A stretch of 64,000 bases of DNA from Agriotes lineatus (Eukaryota; Arthropoda; Insecta; Coleoptera; Elateridae), in the NCBI GenBank assembly GCA_940337035.1, contig CALNHX010005197.1:1-64000 (forward strand), written 5' to 3'. The stretch's first letter is position 1, and the number at the start of each line of letters is the position of its first letter. The notes beneath the pieces were generated by a model. That model saw only the letters and a program-made list of their open reading frames with translations, ran no database searches and was not told the origin of the DNA. The translations under genes and the position numbers were made by a program. Of this stretch, positions 1-10,844 are shown piece by piece.

Positions 1-2175
1 GTCTTGCGTAAAACCCCAGGATTCTTCAATTTCCACTCCTCCATGACTTCTCCCTACTTACGTTTGAGCAGTGCAAAATGAGCTACGTCCAATGGCTGTA
101 GCATGTGAGTTGAATTTGGTATCAATAGAACGAAACGGATGTCGTTATTCTCGCATATCTGGAGAACGTTTACCGTGATATAACTGCTCAAATTATCACC
201 GATTAAGACTTTTTTGCCGTCGACTTTCTTAAAATAGGATAGCATTATAGAAAAGAACCAATCTTCGAAGACATCAGAATCAAACCAGCCACTTAAAGTT
301 CTATTGTACTTTGAACCATCAAGGCCACCTTCTTTCCGGCCCTCATACATGTGTTTTGCCGTATAGACAACATAAGGTGGTAAACGGTCAACAGTTGCGC
401 ATATCGCAAACATGACGGTTGTACTAGTCTTACTAGAATCAGTGGTTCTGTGAGTGTGCTTGGCACCTTTGCCTACGATAACTTTAACGACACCATGATC
501 ATCTTTGAAGTTCGTTTCATCATAGTTTACTATGTTCGTGGGTGGATAACCGTTCAAAACTTTTTCCAAATTCTCAAAGTATAAGCCGTTCACGACCTTT
601 TTGGGACAGAATTGGCATTGCCAGATTTATTATTTTAATATTCGTAAGAAAGCAAATGATTTATCAAGTGTGTAAAAATAATTTTAATTTCCGTCAAAGG
701 AAAAGTCAAATTGCTCAAAATAATTTTGTTACAACAAAAAATTTCCATTAAACAATGCTACTTCGAATTTAAAGAGGACAGACTAGATTTAAAAGAACAC
801 GAGTTGATGTCGAGACTAGAGAATGTATTTGCGGTACGTTAAAATGATGCACTATTGTTCAATACTTGTAATAACGTCATGTTAAACCGATGGTTCAAAG
901 ATGATCAACAGAGATGAAAATAGAATAGTACGCAAGTATAAGAAGAATAAACCGATAACTCGAACTCATTGGTAATGCGCAATCGCGTACAGCTTTAATG
1001 GTTTGAGTAATGGGCTAATGGCCGATTTCAGCAGAATAGCTGAAGAATTAGTTGCAAGAATGGATTGCTATATTTGTAAAAACAATAACAGCGTACATAA
1101 ATACAATAATCCAGCGTAATAATGTATAATAATTTACTACCTACCTATTTATTACTATTTTGATGTTGAAATGTTATGTGGCAAATGTGAAAATCAACTA
1201 GAAGTAAAATCAGCAAGCCATCCATTTGACAAGATATTTACATTTTTCACGTGTTAATTTCTATAAGACCAATATTGCTCAATTGCTCTACTAAATTGAT
1301 TTGGCATCAGTTTGTGATGTCTTTATTCTTCCACAACAGCAAGCAAGCAAGCAAGCATGCAACAAGCATGTCAAGTATGTAAAATAAAGTGGCATATTCA
1401 TATCATATACACAATTCTTATACAAACTGCAATAAACATTAATGTTTGTAATTGAATGCTTTTGTTGTGCATTATTTCTTATTTTCGTTTCTGTCGTCCA
1501 TTCTCAAATCATTTAATTTTTTCATCCTTAATTTAAACAGAGATCCGGCAACAATGTACCTATTCAACAAAATATAACCTTAAACTGAAAACAACCTAAC
1601 CTAACACAAAAAGTGTCAATTTCCATTAGGGAGTTTAGTTGCCACATAGGTACTGCCAACAAAATTACTAGATGGTCATAGCCTCACCTGACCCAAAAAG
1701 ATCGTGAACGGCTTATAGTTTTTGATAGCTTCATACGAAATTGCTGTGCGAACCCTTTTAGAATTTTCGGCAAATTTCACGGAAATTCTTTTGTGTCTTG
1801 AAATGAAACTCGCAAACCAGTCGTGACCAGGTAAGTTGTCATGAAACCTGGTATTTAACCCCTGTTTTGCGAGAAATTGTTGGACAATACGACGAGCTTG
1901 TATCGGCTTCAAAGGGAATCCCCATTCCGCTCATAATGTTAAGGCCTCTTCTAAACCATTTTCATTGGAATCATTAAGAACAGGTTGTCTTCCGTATTTC
2001 AGGGGTGCTTCTCATTTACATGGCTGTGTAATGTAGTATAAGGCACCCCATAAGTCTCGCATGCACAACGTATTGACATTCAATCTCTTACAGTGCGAAC
2101 AGCATTCTCCAAATACACGGAGTCGTAGCTCCTTTTGCCGTATTTGCCTAGTTTCTTTTGATATTTACGAACCAT
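1..2175 (-). pseudogene. pogo-like (Tc1/mariner superfamily) transposase relic
   Basis: Would encode a DNA-cutting transposase. The N-terminal part (2175 down to 1688) starts MVRKYQKKLGKYGKRSYDS and reads as a psq-type helix-turn-helix followed by a CENP-B-type DNA-binding stretch (KPIQARRIVQQFLAKQG), with at least two in-frame stops. The catalytic part (593 down to 1) has NYDETN, IGDNLSSY and PNSTHMLQPLDVAHF, matching the first two DDE acids of the DDE_1 family. A TAG at 54-56 sits where the family has Trp (KRK-stop), and similarity continues to the window edge, so the gene is cut by the window. The 1.1 kb between the halves could be an intron: CAG|GTGAGG lies at the exon end (1687/1688) and an AG before 593. 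A later insertion is the alternative. Nothing else is recognisable in 594-1687. Confidence 0.8.
1337..1356. repeat. (CAAG)n microsatellite
   Basis: About five perfect CAAG units lie inside the gap or intron of the pogo-like relic. No function is implied. Confidence 0.8.
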
Positions 2176-2521
2176 CTGGAACACATTCGTAAAACAAAAA
2201 CGTTCAGTTTCTACTTTGAAAACTTTCCCCTAATCCCCATATGAAACGACACTGGAAATACCACAATTTTAATAAAATGCATCAACCATTTTAATAATAA
2301 AAGAGGATTAGGGGACTAAAAACAATTTTTTTTGATGAGATCTACTTTGCCCCAAGAAGTGACATCAGTTCATTCAAAAAATCCCACAGGGGCTCCCCTT
2401 TAAAACACAAAGATCTTGCCGGTTCATTATTCTAACTCAGATGTTAGGTTATGGATATGCGCGGGTCAAATACACATAAATATTAACAGATCGTCTGTGC
2501 AAATAATAGTATATTATAATA

Positions 2522-2627
2522 CGAGTGTATAAGCAAGCCTTTCAAGCACGCACAACAAGTTTGAAGAAAACGAGTGAAACGAGTTTTCTTTAATGTTGTA
2601 AGTGCTTTAAAGGCGCTTATACACGAG
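2522..2627. repeat. Imperfect hairpin upstream of recombinase gene
   Basis: CGAGTGTATAAGC at the left is mirrored by GCTTATACACGAG at the right, with AAAACGAGTGAAACGAGTTTTC-like symmetry at the centre. It lies just outside the 14-bp inverted repeat that brackets the recombinase gene, so it may belong to the element or mark its insertion site. Confidence 0.55.
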
Positions 2628-2641
2628 TTTTATACACTATT

Positions 2642-4124
2642 TTTTAGTACGCATAAAAAGATCCTTTCTCAGAATGATTTTACCATTTCGATTTTATGCC
2701 TTGATTTTTTTTATCAGGTAGTCACATGAAAAATTTTTGTCGTTAGCATGGAGATTTTTTTATAAATGTTTGTTTACTGTCAGTTTTGGTTTTTCGTGTT
2801 TGCAAAAAATGAATTCTGACCAAGTTCCTACCGAAATAGAGGTATTAACAGAACAGGCTGAACAAAAACTAATTCCTGCTAAATCAAGAGATACGTACAT
2901 TAAGGAGTACGAAAAGTTGAAAACCTGGATGAGTGAAAAAGACTCTACGACTGTAACTGAACCACTGATGCTAGCATACATGATGAAAATGGTAAAATTT
3001 AGTACTATTATAATATGGGCGTATAATAATTAATTGTTTGCTTTTCTGTTTTATGCCAGTCGAGTGTATACAAATCTTCCTCTCTGTGGTGTATTCACTC
3101 AAAACTTCAGACAATGTTAAGGCTGAAAGAGGGTGTAGATTTGGCGAGTTATCATAAACTTCACGCTTTCATGAAAGCAACCAACAAATGTTACGAAGCC
3201 AAAAAATCATACGCATTTACGGAAGAAGAACTACGAAAATTCTTTATAGAGGCCCCTGACAATACTTTTTTGTTTGTGAAGGTACATTGACAAATTTGAC
3301 AAATTTATGTAAGTAATAAGTTTATTTTCCAGGCTATTACTATTTGTGGTGTTTTTGGATCCTGTAGAAGGTGTGAAATGTGCGATTTGCGTTTGACTGA
3401 CATAAAAAAAGAGGGTGCCGTTTTCTTAATTAATATACGACCATCCAAAACTGAAAAGGGGAGGAAATTTGCCGTTGTTGATTGTCCTGAAATACCATAT
3501 GCAAAAATTTTTAACAAATATTTGTCGTTGCGTCCTGAAAATGTAGCAACGGATAGAGTATTTTTAAAGTATGCAGATGGCAAGTGCTGGAGACAAGTAG
3601 TTGGCATTAATACTATTGGTGCAATTCCTTCTCGTATAGCTCGCTACTTGAATCTTTCTGAACCTCAAAAATATACCGGCCACGCATTTAGGCGTACATC
3701 GGAGTATTGACGAATTAAAACGTCAAGTTGGGTGGAAGTCTTCCAGTGTTGCGTCAGCGTATATTGAAGACTCCAGTGTAAATAAAGTTGCAATTTCTAA
3801 ACGTATTGCTGAAAGTGTTACGCCGGATGAGACTCAGAACCTTCCAGCAATCTTTCATGCAACGACAAGTCATTCCACGAAGTCTACAGATGGATTTAAA
3901 GTGTCCAATAATTCGAATTGTACCTTTCATTTCCATTTTAATAATTAATATTGTTCAAAAAGTTGCAAAATTTGAATAAAATTGTGAAGTTTATTAATGT
4001 CAGATTAATATTACTGTTTCCTAGTAACCAACCTATAAAGCAAAAGCACGCCGTTCTATAATTATCGATCTACGCACGCTCCAGCGTATTTTAATCGTCA
4101 TTTACAATACATGCGTACTAAAAA
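2642..4124 (+). mobile_element. Crypton-like tyrosine-recombinase element with 14-bp flanking inverted repeat
   Basis: TTTTTAGTACGCAT at 2642-2655 is the exact reverse complement of ATGCGTACTAAAAA at 4111-4124, and the two bracket a tyrosine recombinase gene. Cryptons are generally described without terminal inverted repeats, so the repeat may be a subterminal recombination site, a coincidence or a real terminus. No target duplication was recognised. About 150 bp of noncoding sequence lie on each side of the gene. Confidence 0.5.
2809..3948 (+). pseudogene. Crypton-type tyrosine recombinase, three exons, frameshifted
   Basis: Starts MNSDQVPTEIEVLTEQAEQK. Three exons are supported by consensus splice sites, all in phase 0: 2809-2991 (ATG|GTAAAA), 3060-3281 (AG| ... 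AAG|GTACAT) and 3333 onward (TTCCAG|GCT). The first two exons resemble the core-binding SAM-like domain and the third is catalytic. Visible catalytic parts are the first Arg in SCRRCEMCDLR, the H-x-x-R box in GHAFRRTSE, and the nucleophile Tyr in ASAYIEDSS. Just after the H-x-x-R box the frame stops (TGA about 3708-3710), then resumes in another frame as IDELKRQVGWKSSSV. Some residues normal for the family are missing, so a small deletion has inactivated an otherwise tidy gene. Family members also exist as domesticated animal genes, but the break here argues against current function. Confidence 0.8.
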
Positions 4125-4465
4125 CGAATTTTGAGGTTTCGGTAAATCTACATTTTGGAATTTTAGAATGTATGGTGTTTTATGCAAACTTACCTTTGTT
4201 TATGAAAATTAACACGTGAGCACAAGCACCATTCTGTTTTAGACTGACTCATAGATAAAGACAAGACTGACTTGCGCCGGCAAAACTGGCAAGCACGTTA
4301 CAGGTTTTCGATTGTGCATTTTAATACAGCAGGAAGTTGTGAACCACTTTGGCCCAGCAAATCCACTTAGCCCCGGTTGACGGTATTGTATTCCATATGT
4401 CAAATATTTAAATTTGCCGCCATAAATAATCTACGTTTCAGTATTGATCAATACTCTCAGGGGTG

Positions 4466-4473
4466 TTCCCTAT
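4466..4473. repeat. 8-bp target-site copy TTCCCTAT (first of the array)
   Basis: TTCCCTAT here and at 4853-4860 flank the 379-bp inverted-repeat element exactly. The same octamer recurs at 7837-7844, 8216-8223, 12247-12254 and 14656-14663, with variants TTCCCTGT at 16657-16664 and TACCCTAT at 16681-16688. Each copy lies between the ends of two adjacent elements. Confidence 0.85.
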
Positions 4474-4852
4474 CAGAGCCAGTAGATATAGAGAGTACCG
4501 CCATGTCCGCCATGTTTGTTCCTTTGTCATATGCGTCACTTTGAGGTTAGTAACACAATTCCGTCAACGTGACATTTATTGGCAATCCGAAATTTTACTT
4601 AAAATTGGCAAGACTGTAAGTCTATGTCAAATTCGAGGTTAGTAGGTTAGGTTTTGTTTGTTATTTGACACAAACTGATGGAAAACATAACCTAATAACC
4701 TCGAATTTGACTTAGACTTACAGTCTTGCCAATTTCAAGTAAAAATTTAGACATAACTCAATCAGTCATTGCTGATGGGAACAAAAATGGCGGCGATGGC
4801 GGCATTTTCACGGATCAAAGAATGGCGGTACTCTCTATATCTACTGGCTCTG
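4474..4852. mobile_element. Non-autonomous inverted-repeat element (P-type, 379 bp)
   Basis: Terminal inverted repeats begin CAGAGCCAGTAGATATAGAG and run about 40 bp. TTCCCTAT flanks both ends as a perfect 8-bp duplication. There is no coding capacity. It carries the palindromic repeat at 4590-4749. Assignment to the P superfamily rests on the 8-bp target shared with its neighbours, which do contain P transposase relics. hAT elements also make 8-bp duplications and are the alternative. Confidence 0.75.
4590..4749. repeat. Palindromic MITE-like repeat, family 'TAAGTCTATGTCAAATTC'
   Basis: The left arm (AAATTTTACTT..GGCAAGACTGTAAGTC) is mirrored by the right arm (GACTTACAGTCTTGCCAATT). Related copies or halves occur at 47918-48000, 51165-51255 and 51697-51790, all containing GGTTAGGTTTTG and TGACACA motifs. 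It is nested inside the 379-bp element. Confidence 0.8.
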
Positions 4853-4860
4853 TTCCCTAT

Positions 4861-5811
4861 TACAGTGGCTATATAAGGACCGTGTGGTCAATTTTGGTCA
4901 TGTTTCTGATTGGTTGTTTTAAAATCCGCCATTAAGAGTCGTTTTACGAAATTACACATAGTCACACAAAATTGCTTCTAAGTCCTTTATTATTGAAAAT
5001 AGCCCCAACATGAAGTGGAATGAAATAATCATCATAAAATTCTACAGTGTTCTGTCTAAGCAAATGCCTAATTTTCGTTTGCATAAGTAAATGTCAACGA
5101 GTTAAAGTAAAATACTTCTTGCGAAATTTGCGCATTAGCCCAAATCAAAAGCTATAATATACTATATAAATGTCTTAATGACACAGATTATTGTATCACA
5201 TTAAAGAGAATTTATGGGTTATCTAACACTGAATATTCTATTCCTCTAAATTAACTGGTGGTATAAATAGAACGGTTTGATTATGAATATAAAAAAAATC
5301 AGTTTTTGTTGAGCTTTTGTACGTAGTCTCTGTGTCGACCAATGCAAAATGTTGTAAATTCTCGCTTTTTATGTACAAAAACACAATAAAGAAGATAACA
5401 AAAGACACATTGACTTATATTCCGATATTTGGTTGCTCGTTAACGAGGATTTTTAATCGCTGGCAGCGATTCTTTACGGTTCACGTCGTCTCTTGCCGTT
5501 TAATTCTGTTTAAGTAATATTATTGACATTATTGTAAAATTAATGTTACACGGCACATTTGACCACCTCACATTGCACACATTTTCTCTATCGTGGGTAT
5601 ACACCGCTCTGTAAAGCATCGCGGAACTTCACATATGTCCAGTCCGTATAAAATGACGTTTATGTCATAATTTAGCAGGGTGACGTTTGTCTTACAATTT
5701 AGCAGGCCGTGCACAGAACAATACCTAAGGGCGTGGCTGGTTGTTGTAGAGACGACTCTTAATGGCTGCCTTTTTTCAAATTGACCACACTGTCCTTATA
5801 TAGCCACTGTA
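4861..5811. mobile_element. P-type non-autonomous element (951 bp), TACAGTGGC termini
   Basis: Inverted ends begin TACAGTGGCTATATAAGGAC and continue about 80 bp with gaps. The left neighbour is TTCCCTAT, but the right neighbour is its reverse complement ATAGGGAA (5812-5819). Either the octamer is part of the inverted repeat here, or the right junction was rearranged. No coding region is recognisable inside. Confidence 0.7.
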
Positions 5812-6059
5812 ATAGGGAATACAGTCAATTTCAGTCAATTAATTTACCCAAGTGTTGTAGCGTTAAATCAAAATTTACTTTAAGATTCATGGTTTACCGA
5901 CTGAAAATGTATACTAGTAAGCTGAAGGCTCAAATAAGGAAAGAACAGAAAATAAAATGGTCTAGCAAAAGTCATGGTATGAGAGACTGCATCAAAAATG
6001 TTAGAACTTCCAAATAATATTAGATTAGATTATTATAGATTATTTTATTATTACTATTA

Positions 6060-6247
6060 GGGCCGGTTGCAGAAAGCAACGTTAAGTCTGGTGTTAGCTA
6101 ACGCGACGTCAAAGTGAACAAAAACGAATCAAATCTGAAATGTTTATGGTAACTAATACATTAGTAAACAAAATTTGATGCGATTTTGTTCACTTTGACG
6201 CGACGTTAGCTAACACCGGACTTAACATTGCTTTCTGCAACCGGCCC
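6060..6247. mobile_element. PIF/Harbinger-type MITE (188 bp)
   Basis: Long inverted arms begin GGGCCGGTTGCAGAAAGCAA and end with the complement. TTA flanks both sides (6057-6059 and 6248-6250), the 3-bp duplication typical of Harbinger. The element is almost entirely stem, with arms of about 70 bp. No coding region. Confidence 0.85.
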
Positions 6248-6495
6248 TTAGACTATTGATTAGATTGTTCACTAAAGTTGTTAGTTCAAAAAACTTGTTT
6301 AACGTTTTCGTTGTTTGTTTTTAGCATAAAAGGCAAATTAAATTATTATTGTTATATTTATTTTGACATAAAAATAATTATTTTGTCAAATTCATGGTTT
6401 CCATTAAATCTCGATAAGTCTTGAAAAAGTGATGTAACCAATCTGAAAGAATTTCGCTCTTTGCTCAACTCTTACTAAAGTATTATGCAGGTACA

Positions 6496-7348
6496 CTAGA
6501 CCTGTCTAAATCTCGGTTTTTTCCACTTGGCCTGATTTGTGGCACCCATATCTGAAGTGATTGCCAGGATGTTTAATCCTGTTGTTATTTTTTGAATAAT
6601 TTTTGTCAATTCGTTTGCTATAACTTCGCCATTGGTACTATTTCCAGAGTAATAATAACCAACTACTTTGCTTCCATCGTGTAGTAATTTCACTTAACAT
6701 GAAGACTAGCGCCTTAGATGCTATGCCTTCATGATCAGGGAGAGTTATACGGCCAAAATATGTCTTCCAAGCAGTACAGTATTCAAGACTTGGCTTAATA
6801 TCCGTTTCCACCACACGCGAATTTTAATTTTAATGATTTAGTAACTGTTTCATTTGAACACTTCTTAAATTTTTTGCCTTTAATTGCACTAATTTGGTCT
6901 TCTGTAAACATGTTTGCAAATTCGTTTTTTAGTTTTCTATTTTCCTGTTTTGGAGAAAGAGTCGATGAGCTAATTTTTTGTTACTTGCTTTAAGAACGAA
7001 ATATTGCTTCCTTAAATTTCTGTATTTGATTTCTATATTGGTTTGTCCAGTTTTAGGTGAAGATGAAATACACTCTTCCTTTTCGGTACATTTTTCATCA
7101 CCTGATATTTCGGAAGACGTATCTGGTCTTGCAAGGATTGTGGGTACAGCACCGGAAGATAATTTAACACCAAAAACTTTCCATTGCGATCTCGAAAAAT
7201 GTTTTTCGCATATCCGAGAGTTCTTTTTCAAATCAACTCTTAAGTTTCTGCTCCAAACAGCCCGTGTAGACGCTTTTTTGGGAACGGATTTAAATATAAA
7301 TCCTTCCTCGGATCTATTCCTGCAGTCCTTTGCGCTACAGCCAGTCAT
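6496..7348 (-). pseudogene. P-element transposase relic with THAP domain
   Basis: P transposases bind DNA through an N-terminal C2CH THAP zinc finger and cut and join through an RNase H-like core. The 139-codon start (7348 to 6929) opens MTGCSAKDCRNRSEEGF and keeps all four zinc ligands (C4, C9, and ICEKHF) plus the AVPT box, followed by a basic helix. In the core part, 6828-6690 encodes a frame with LEYCTAWKTYFGRITLPDHE, and 6693-6496 encodes VVGYYYSGNSTNGEV and ITSDMGATNQAKW, which carries the second catalytic Asp. The middle is shifted in frame and shortened, and similarity stops abruptly at 6499 against the end of another P-type element. Confidence 0.85.
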
Positions 7349-7568
7349 GTTGAAATGAAAGTAAGAATAATTTGAAAATTTACGGTTTTTATTGACACTT
7401 TACGTCAAATTAATAGTTTTTTTCCAAAGTTGATGAAACTGACAACTCGTGTGTCAGTTTTACCAACCTTGTTTTTCAATATATCATTAAATCTTGGTGG
7501 CCATGAAAAAATTATCCAAATTTTTTCGCTGTTTGCTCTACTCTTACTAATAGCTATTTACGTTATTA

Positions 7569-7668
7569 GACCGGTAGCAACATTTTTATGGCCGCGCCAA
7601 TACTTTACAGGTTGAGCCCGTAGGGCGAGACCTGTATGTTTGGCAAGGCCATAAAAATGCTACCGGTC
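7569..7668. repeat. Hairpin 1 (GACCGGTAGC arms)
   Basis: A roughly 25-bp stem, GACCGGTAGCAACATTTTTA against its complement, has an inner hairpin CAGGTTGAGCCCGTAGGGCGAGACCTG-like at the apex. It lies in the tail of the composite P element. Confidence 0.75.
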
Positions 7669-7694
7669 GTGTATCGTATAAGATTTTTTAGGAT

Positions 7695-7773
7695 ACGAGT
7701 CCGGTAGCTAAAATTTACCGGCCGGTAGTTCTACTACTGGTCTAGGCCCGTAAATTTTATCTACCGGACTCGT
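7695..7773. repeat. Hairpin 2 (ACGAGTCCGG arms)
   Basis: ACGAGTCCGGTAGCTAAAAT at the left pairs with the mirrored right arm around CCGGCCGG-rich sequence. It follows hairpin 1 after 26 bp and shares the CCGGTAGC core with it. Confidence 0.75.
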
Positions 7774-7844
7774 TTGTAACTATGTAAACGCTAGTTACTA
7801 ATGCAGTATCCTAAAAAGTATTATACAGGTACACTATTCCCTAT

Positions 7845-8215
7845 TAGAGTCCCTGTATATAGGTTCCTAAGAGTTGGGCAAACAACGGGATACATTTTGA
7901 TTGGTTTGGATCACTTTTTGCAAAGCACGTATGATAAAAGTGCCGTTCTTACATATTTTGTTACATGTTACGACTGATAGTTTCACACATACAAATCTAA
8001 ATCTTAACTAAATTGACTGTATATTCCTAATAGTCTGTTCTAGAGATCCTAAGAGTGATTAATACTCTGAAAACTCTCGCATCAAAGGCAAGTTAGCAAG
8101 GTTGGTTCCCACAACCTCTTTCTTCGACATATGTCAAATATCTAATTTGGATCAAAAATGCCTGTCAAATCAGGCTGTTTGCCCAACTCTTAGTAAACTA
8201 TATACAGGATCTCTA
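7845..8215. mobile_element. P-type MITE (371 bp), TAGAGTCCC termini
   Basis: Ends are TAGAGTCCCTGTATATAGG and the complement of TAGAGATCCTGTATATAG, both continuing to AAGAGTTGGGCAAAC. TTCCCTAT lies on both sides (7837-7844 and 8216-8223). No coding capacity. Confidence 0.85.
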
Positions 8216-8238
8216 TTCCCTATTAGAGTCCCTGTATA

Positions 8239-9421
8239 CAGGGTGTCTCAAAAAGAATGGGACACCTATTAGCCATAGATTTCTTACATCATAATAAATC
8301 GATTAAACCTAATATACCTTAGTACAAAGTCTCTTCAGTAAGAAGTTATAGGGCCTTGAAGTTCAATTTTTTATTTTTTTATTTTTTGTTAATTTCCATA
8401 AATGTAGAGATATCAATTTAAATTTTGGTATACGAACTTACTATTATATACTGCACTAATAGAAAAAATTTTGTAAATTACACTTGACTGTAAAGGGCAC
8501 TTTACCTAACTTTCAAAACTTTTTTTAGCTCTAACTTCGTTATCTGTAACATTTTTTAAAATTTTAGATTATTATCTGAAATAAAATTAAAATACACAAA
8601 AATAATGTACTCTTACTTCATAGGCGTAGGAGCAACCGTTTACCTTAAAATACCTATGAAAGGTTTTTGATTGTCACTAACACATGTAATTATCAAGTAG
8701 GCATGATCACAAAAACAATGGTCATCTAGTAAAAAACAGTGATATATCAATTAATGATATTGGTGACATAAGAATTTGTTCTTTTATGTTTAAGAAAATG
8801 CCGCTACGTAACGAATTCTCCAATGCTGAAAGGTTCGTTATGTCGCACCATTTTCGTAAGCACAAAATACGAAAACCTGATGTCACCAACATCATTAATT
8901 GATTTCTTGTTGTTGTTTACTAGATTACAATCATTACCCATTGTTTTTGTGATCATGGCTACTTGATAATTGCACATCTTAATGACACCCCAAAAACCTT
9001 TGATGGGCATTTTACGGTAAACGGTTGCTTTTAGGCTTAAGAACTAAGAGTACATTACTTTTGTGTTTTTTAATTCTCTTTCAGAAAATAACCTAAAATT
9101 TTAAAAAATGTTACAGATAACGAAGTTAGAGCTAAAAAAAGTTTTGAAAGTTAGGTAAAGTGCCCTTTACAGTCAAGTCTAGTTTATGAAATTTTTGCTA
9201 TTAGTGTAGTATATAATAGTAAGTATGTATACCAAAACTCAAATCCATATCTCGACATTTGTGGAAATTATAAAAAAAATAAAAAATAACAAATTGAACT
9301 TCAAGGCCCTATAACTTCTTACTGAAGGGACTTTGTACTAAGGTATATTAGGTTTAATCGATTTCTTATGACGTAAGGAATCTATGGCTAATCGGTGTCC
9401 CATTCTTTTTGAGACACCCTG
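8239..9421. mobile_element. TA-flanked full-length palindromic element (1183 bp)
   Basis: Ends are CAGGGTGTCTCAAAAAGAAT and its complement, with TA on both sides, as in mariner-type MITEs. The two halves mirror each other along almost their whole length (for example the AAGGGCACTTTACCTAACTT block at about 8496 and its complement at about 9150), so a single strand folds into a hairpin of about 580 bp per arm. It sits inside the left terminal repeat of the surrounding P element. Confidence 0.85.
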
Positions 9422-10644
9422 TATAGTACGATAAGAGTCGGGCAAACGCGGTTCAATTTTTGATTGGCTACGATCCACTGAGCATGCGCAGTAGCAATCT
9501 AAAATAAAAATTTGAACGATGGCTATGACAATGACAATTAAATCATAGGAAATATAATCAGATAGAATGGAAACTTCTCAATAAAAGTTGTCATCGTTTT
9601 GCGCCGTCTGCCGAGATGTGCGGCAACTAAATGGGTACGCGGGAAATTTAAACCCAGAAAATAAATTAGTATTTAATTTACGGTATTGCTAATATGATTG
9701 AAATTATTTATATACTTCTTGACGACTATTAAATAATTTATTACCAAGCATATAAACAATTTCAATCATATTAACATAGCCTAAATAATTAATAAATTAA
9801 AATAAAAAGCATTTTTAACAATAATTGTTACAATAAAATAACAGTATAAGTTGCTGAAGGTTTTTATTAACTTTTATCTCTTTAGTTTTTTAGAAATAAT
9901 TATCACAAATATAAAGCTTCAGCAAATATTTTGTACCGCTCGCTGCATTCCAATAATTCGGCACCTCACGTACACGTAAATGATGCATGTCGTCTAGTGG
10001 TCTATTTATTTCTTTCAACCACTCCTGCCGTTTCATGCTATTTCTTGGTCCTTAATTTGCAATAAGTAATTCATTAAAGGGTATTGCTAAATATTGCAGT
10101 TTAAATTACCTTCAGGAACTTGAAACAGCGTATACCCTTTTATGCTGTTGTTCAGGCAACCTTTAACGTAGCAAATACAAACCATAATGCTATATATATA
10201 TATATGTTTTGACAAAATTCGTCGAGAGAACTAGGGAATCCGAGATCACAATCATCTCTTCAGGGCATAATTTAGGCAAATAACCTGTAATCGTAAAAAA
10301 ATACCTTTAATATTTCTTCAGATCTTCAAGTTTCAGGGTCAGTAGATGAAAAACATTTTAAATTGCGGTTAAAAACGATTATCTGCATAACTTACAACCT
10401 AGAGAAAGGATTGTGGCATCGCATTCGAAGGATATATTACTAATAAGAAAAATTATTTATGACCTTACTAGTAGCGCCTATGGTAAATTTGACACTGACA
10501 AACTCGTTTTTTAAACTTGTCAAATGGCGTTTCCCTACCTGTGTTAGCGTAGCTAACGTGATTTAGTGACCTTAATCGAATTTTCTTAGAAACGTCATCT
10601 GCTGAGATGTGCGGCAACTAAACTAAATAAAACATTTTTTTGTA

Positions 10645-10844
10645 TTCGCTCCCCAAACTGGTTACTTTGGAAACTGTCTAGGATCCTCAAAATGGCCATT
10701 TAGAGGACTTGTACTTAAAGTCGTCATGGCAACATTTTAGCGGACTCAAACATTAGTTGCCATGACGACTTTAAGTAGAAGGCCTCTAAATGGCCATTTT
10801 GAGGATCCTAGACAGTTTCCAAAGTAACCAGTTTGGGGAGCGAA
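10645..10844. repeat. 200-bp hairpin
   Basis: Starts TTCGCTCCCCAAACTGGTTA and ends with its complement. The arms of about 85 bp are nearly identical through GGATCCTCAAAATGGCCATT. A second, looser hairpin with TCCTCAAA ends spans about 10957-11062. Both lie between the left end and the THAP relic of the P element. Confidence 0.8.

Larger units (their letters stand above)
5820..7836. mobile_element. Composite P-element relic with THAP transposase
   Basis: The right end (..TATACAGGTACACTA) abuts TTCCCTAT at 7837, while the left end is unclear. A second copy of the same terminal sequence ends at 6498 (..TATGCAGGTACACTA) and is followed directly by the transposase relic. A partial third copy lies at about 7525-7545. 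This suggests an older P element hit by a relative and then rearranged. It holds a Harbinger MITE (6060-6247), the transposase relic (6496-7348) and two hairpins (7569-7773). Confidence 0.6.
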
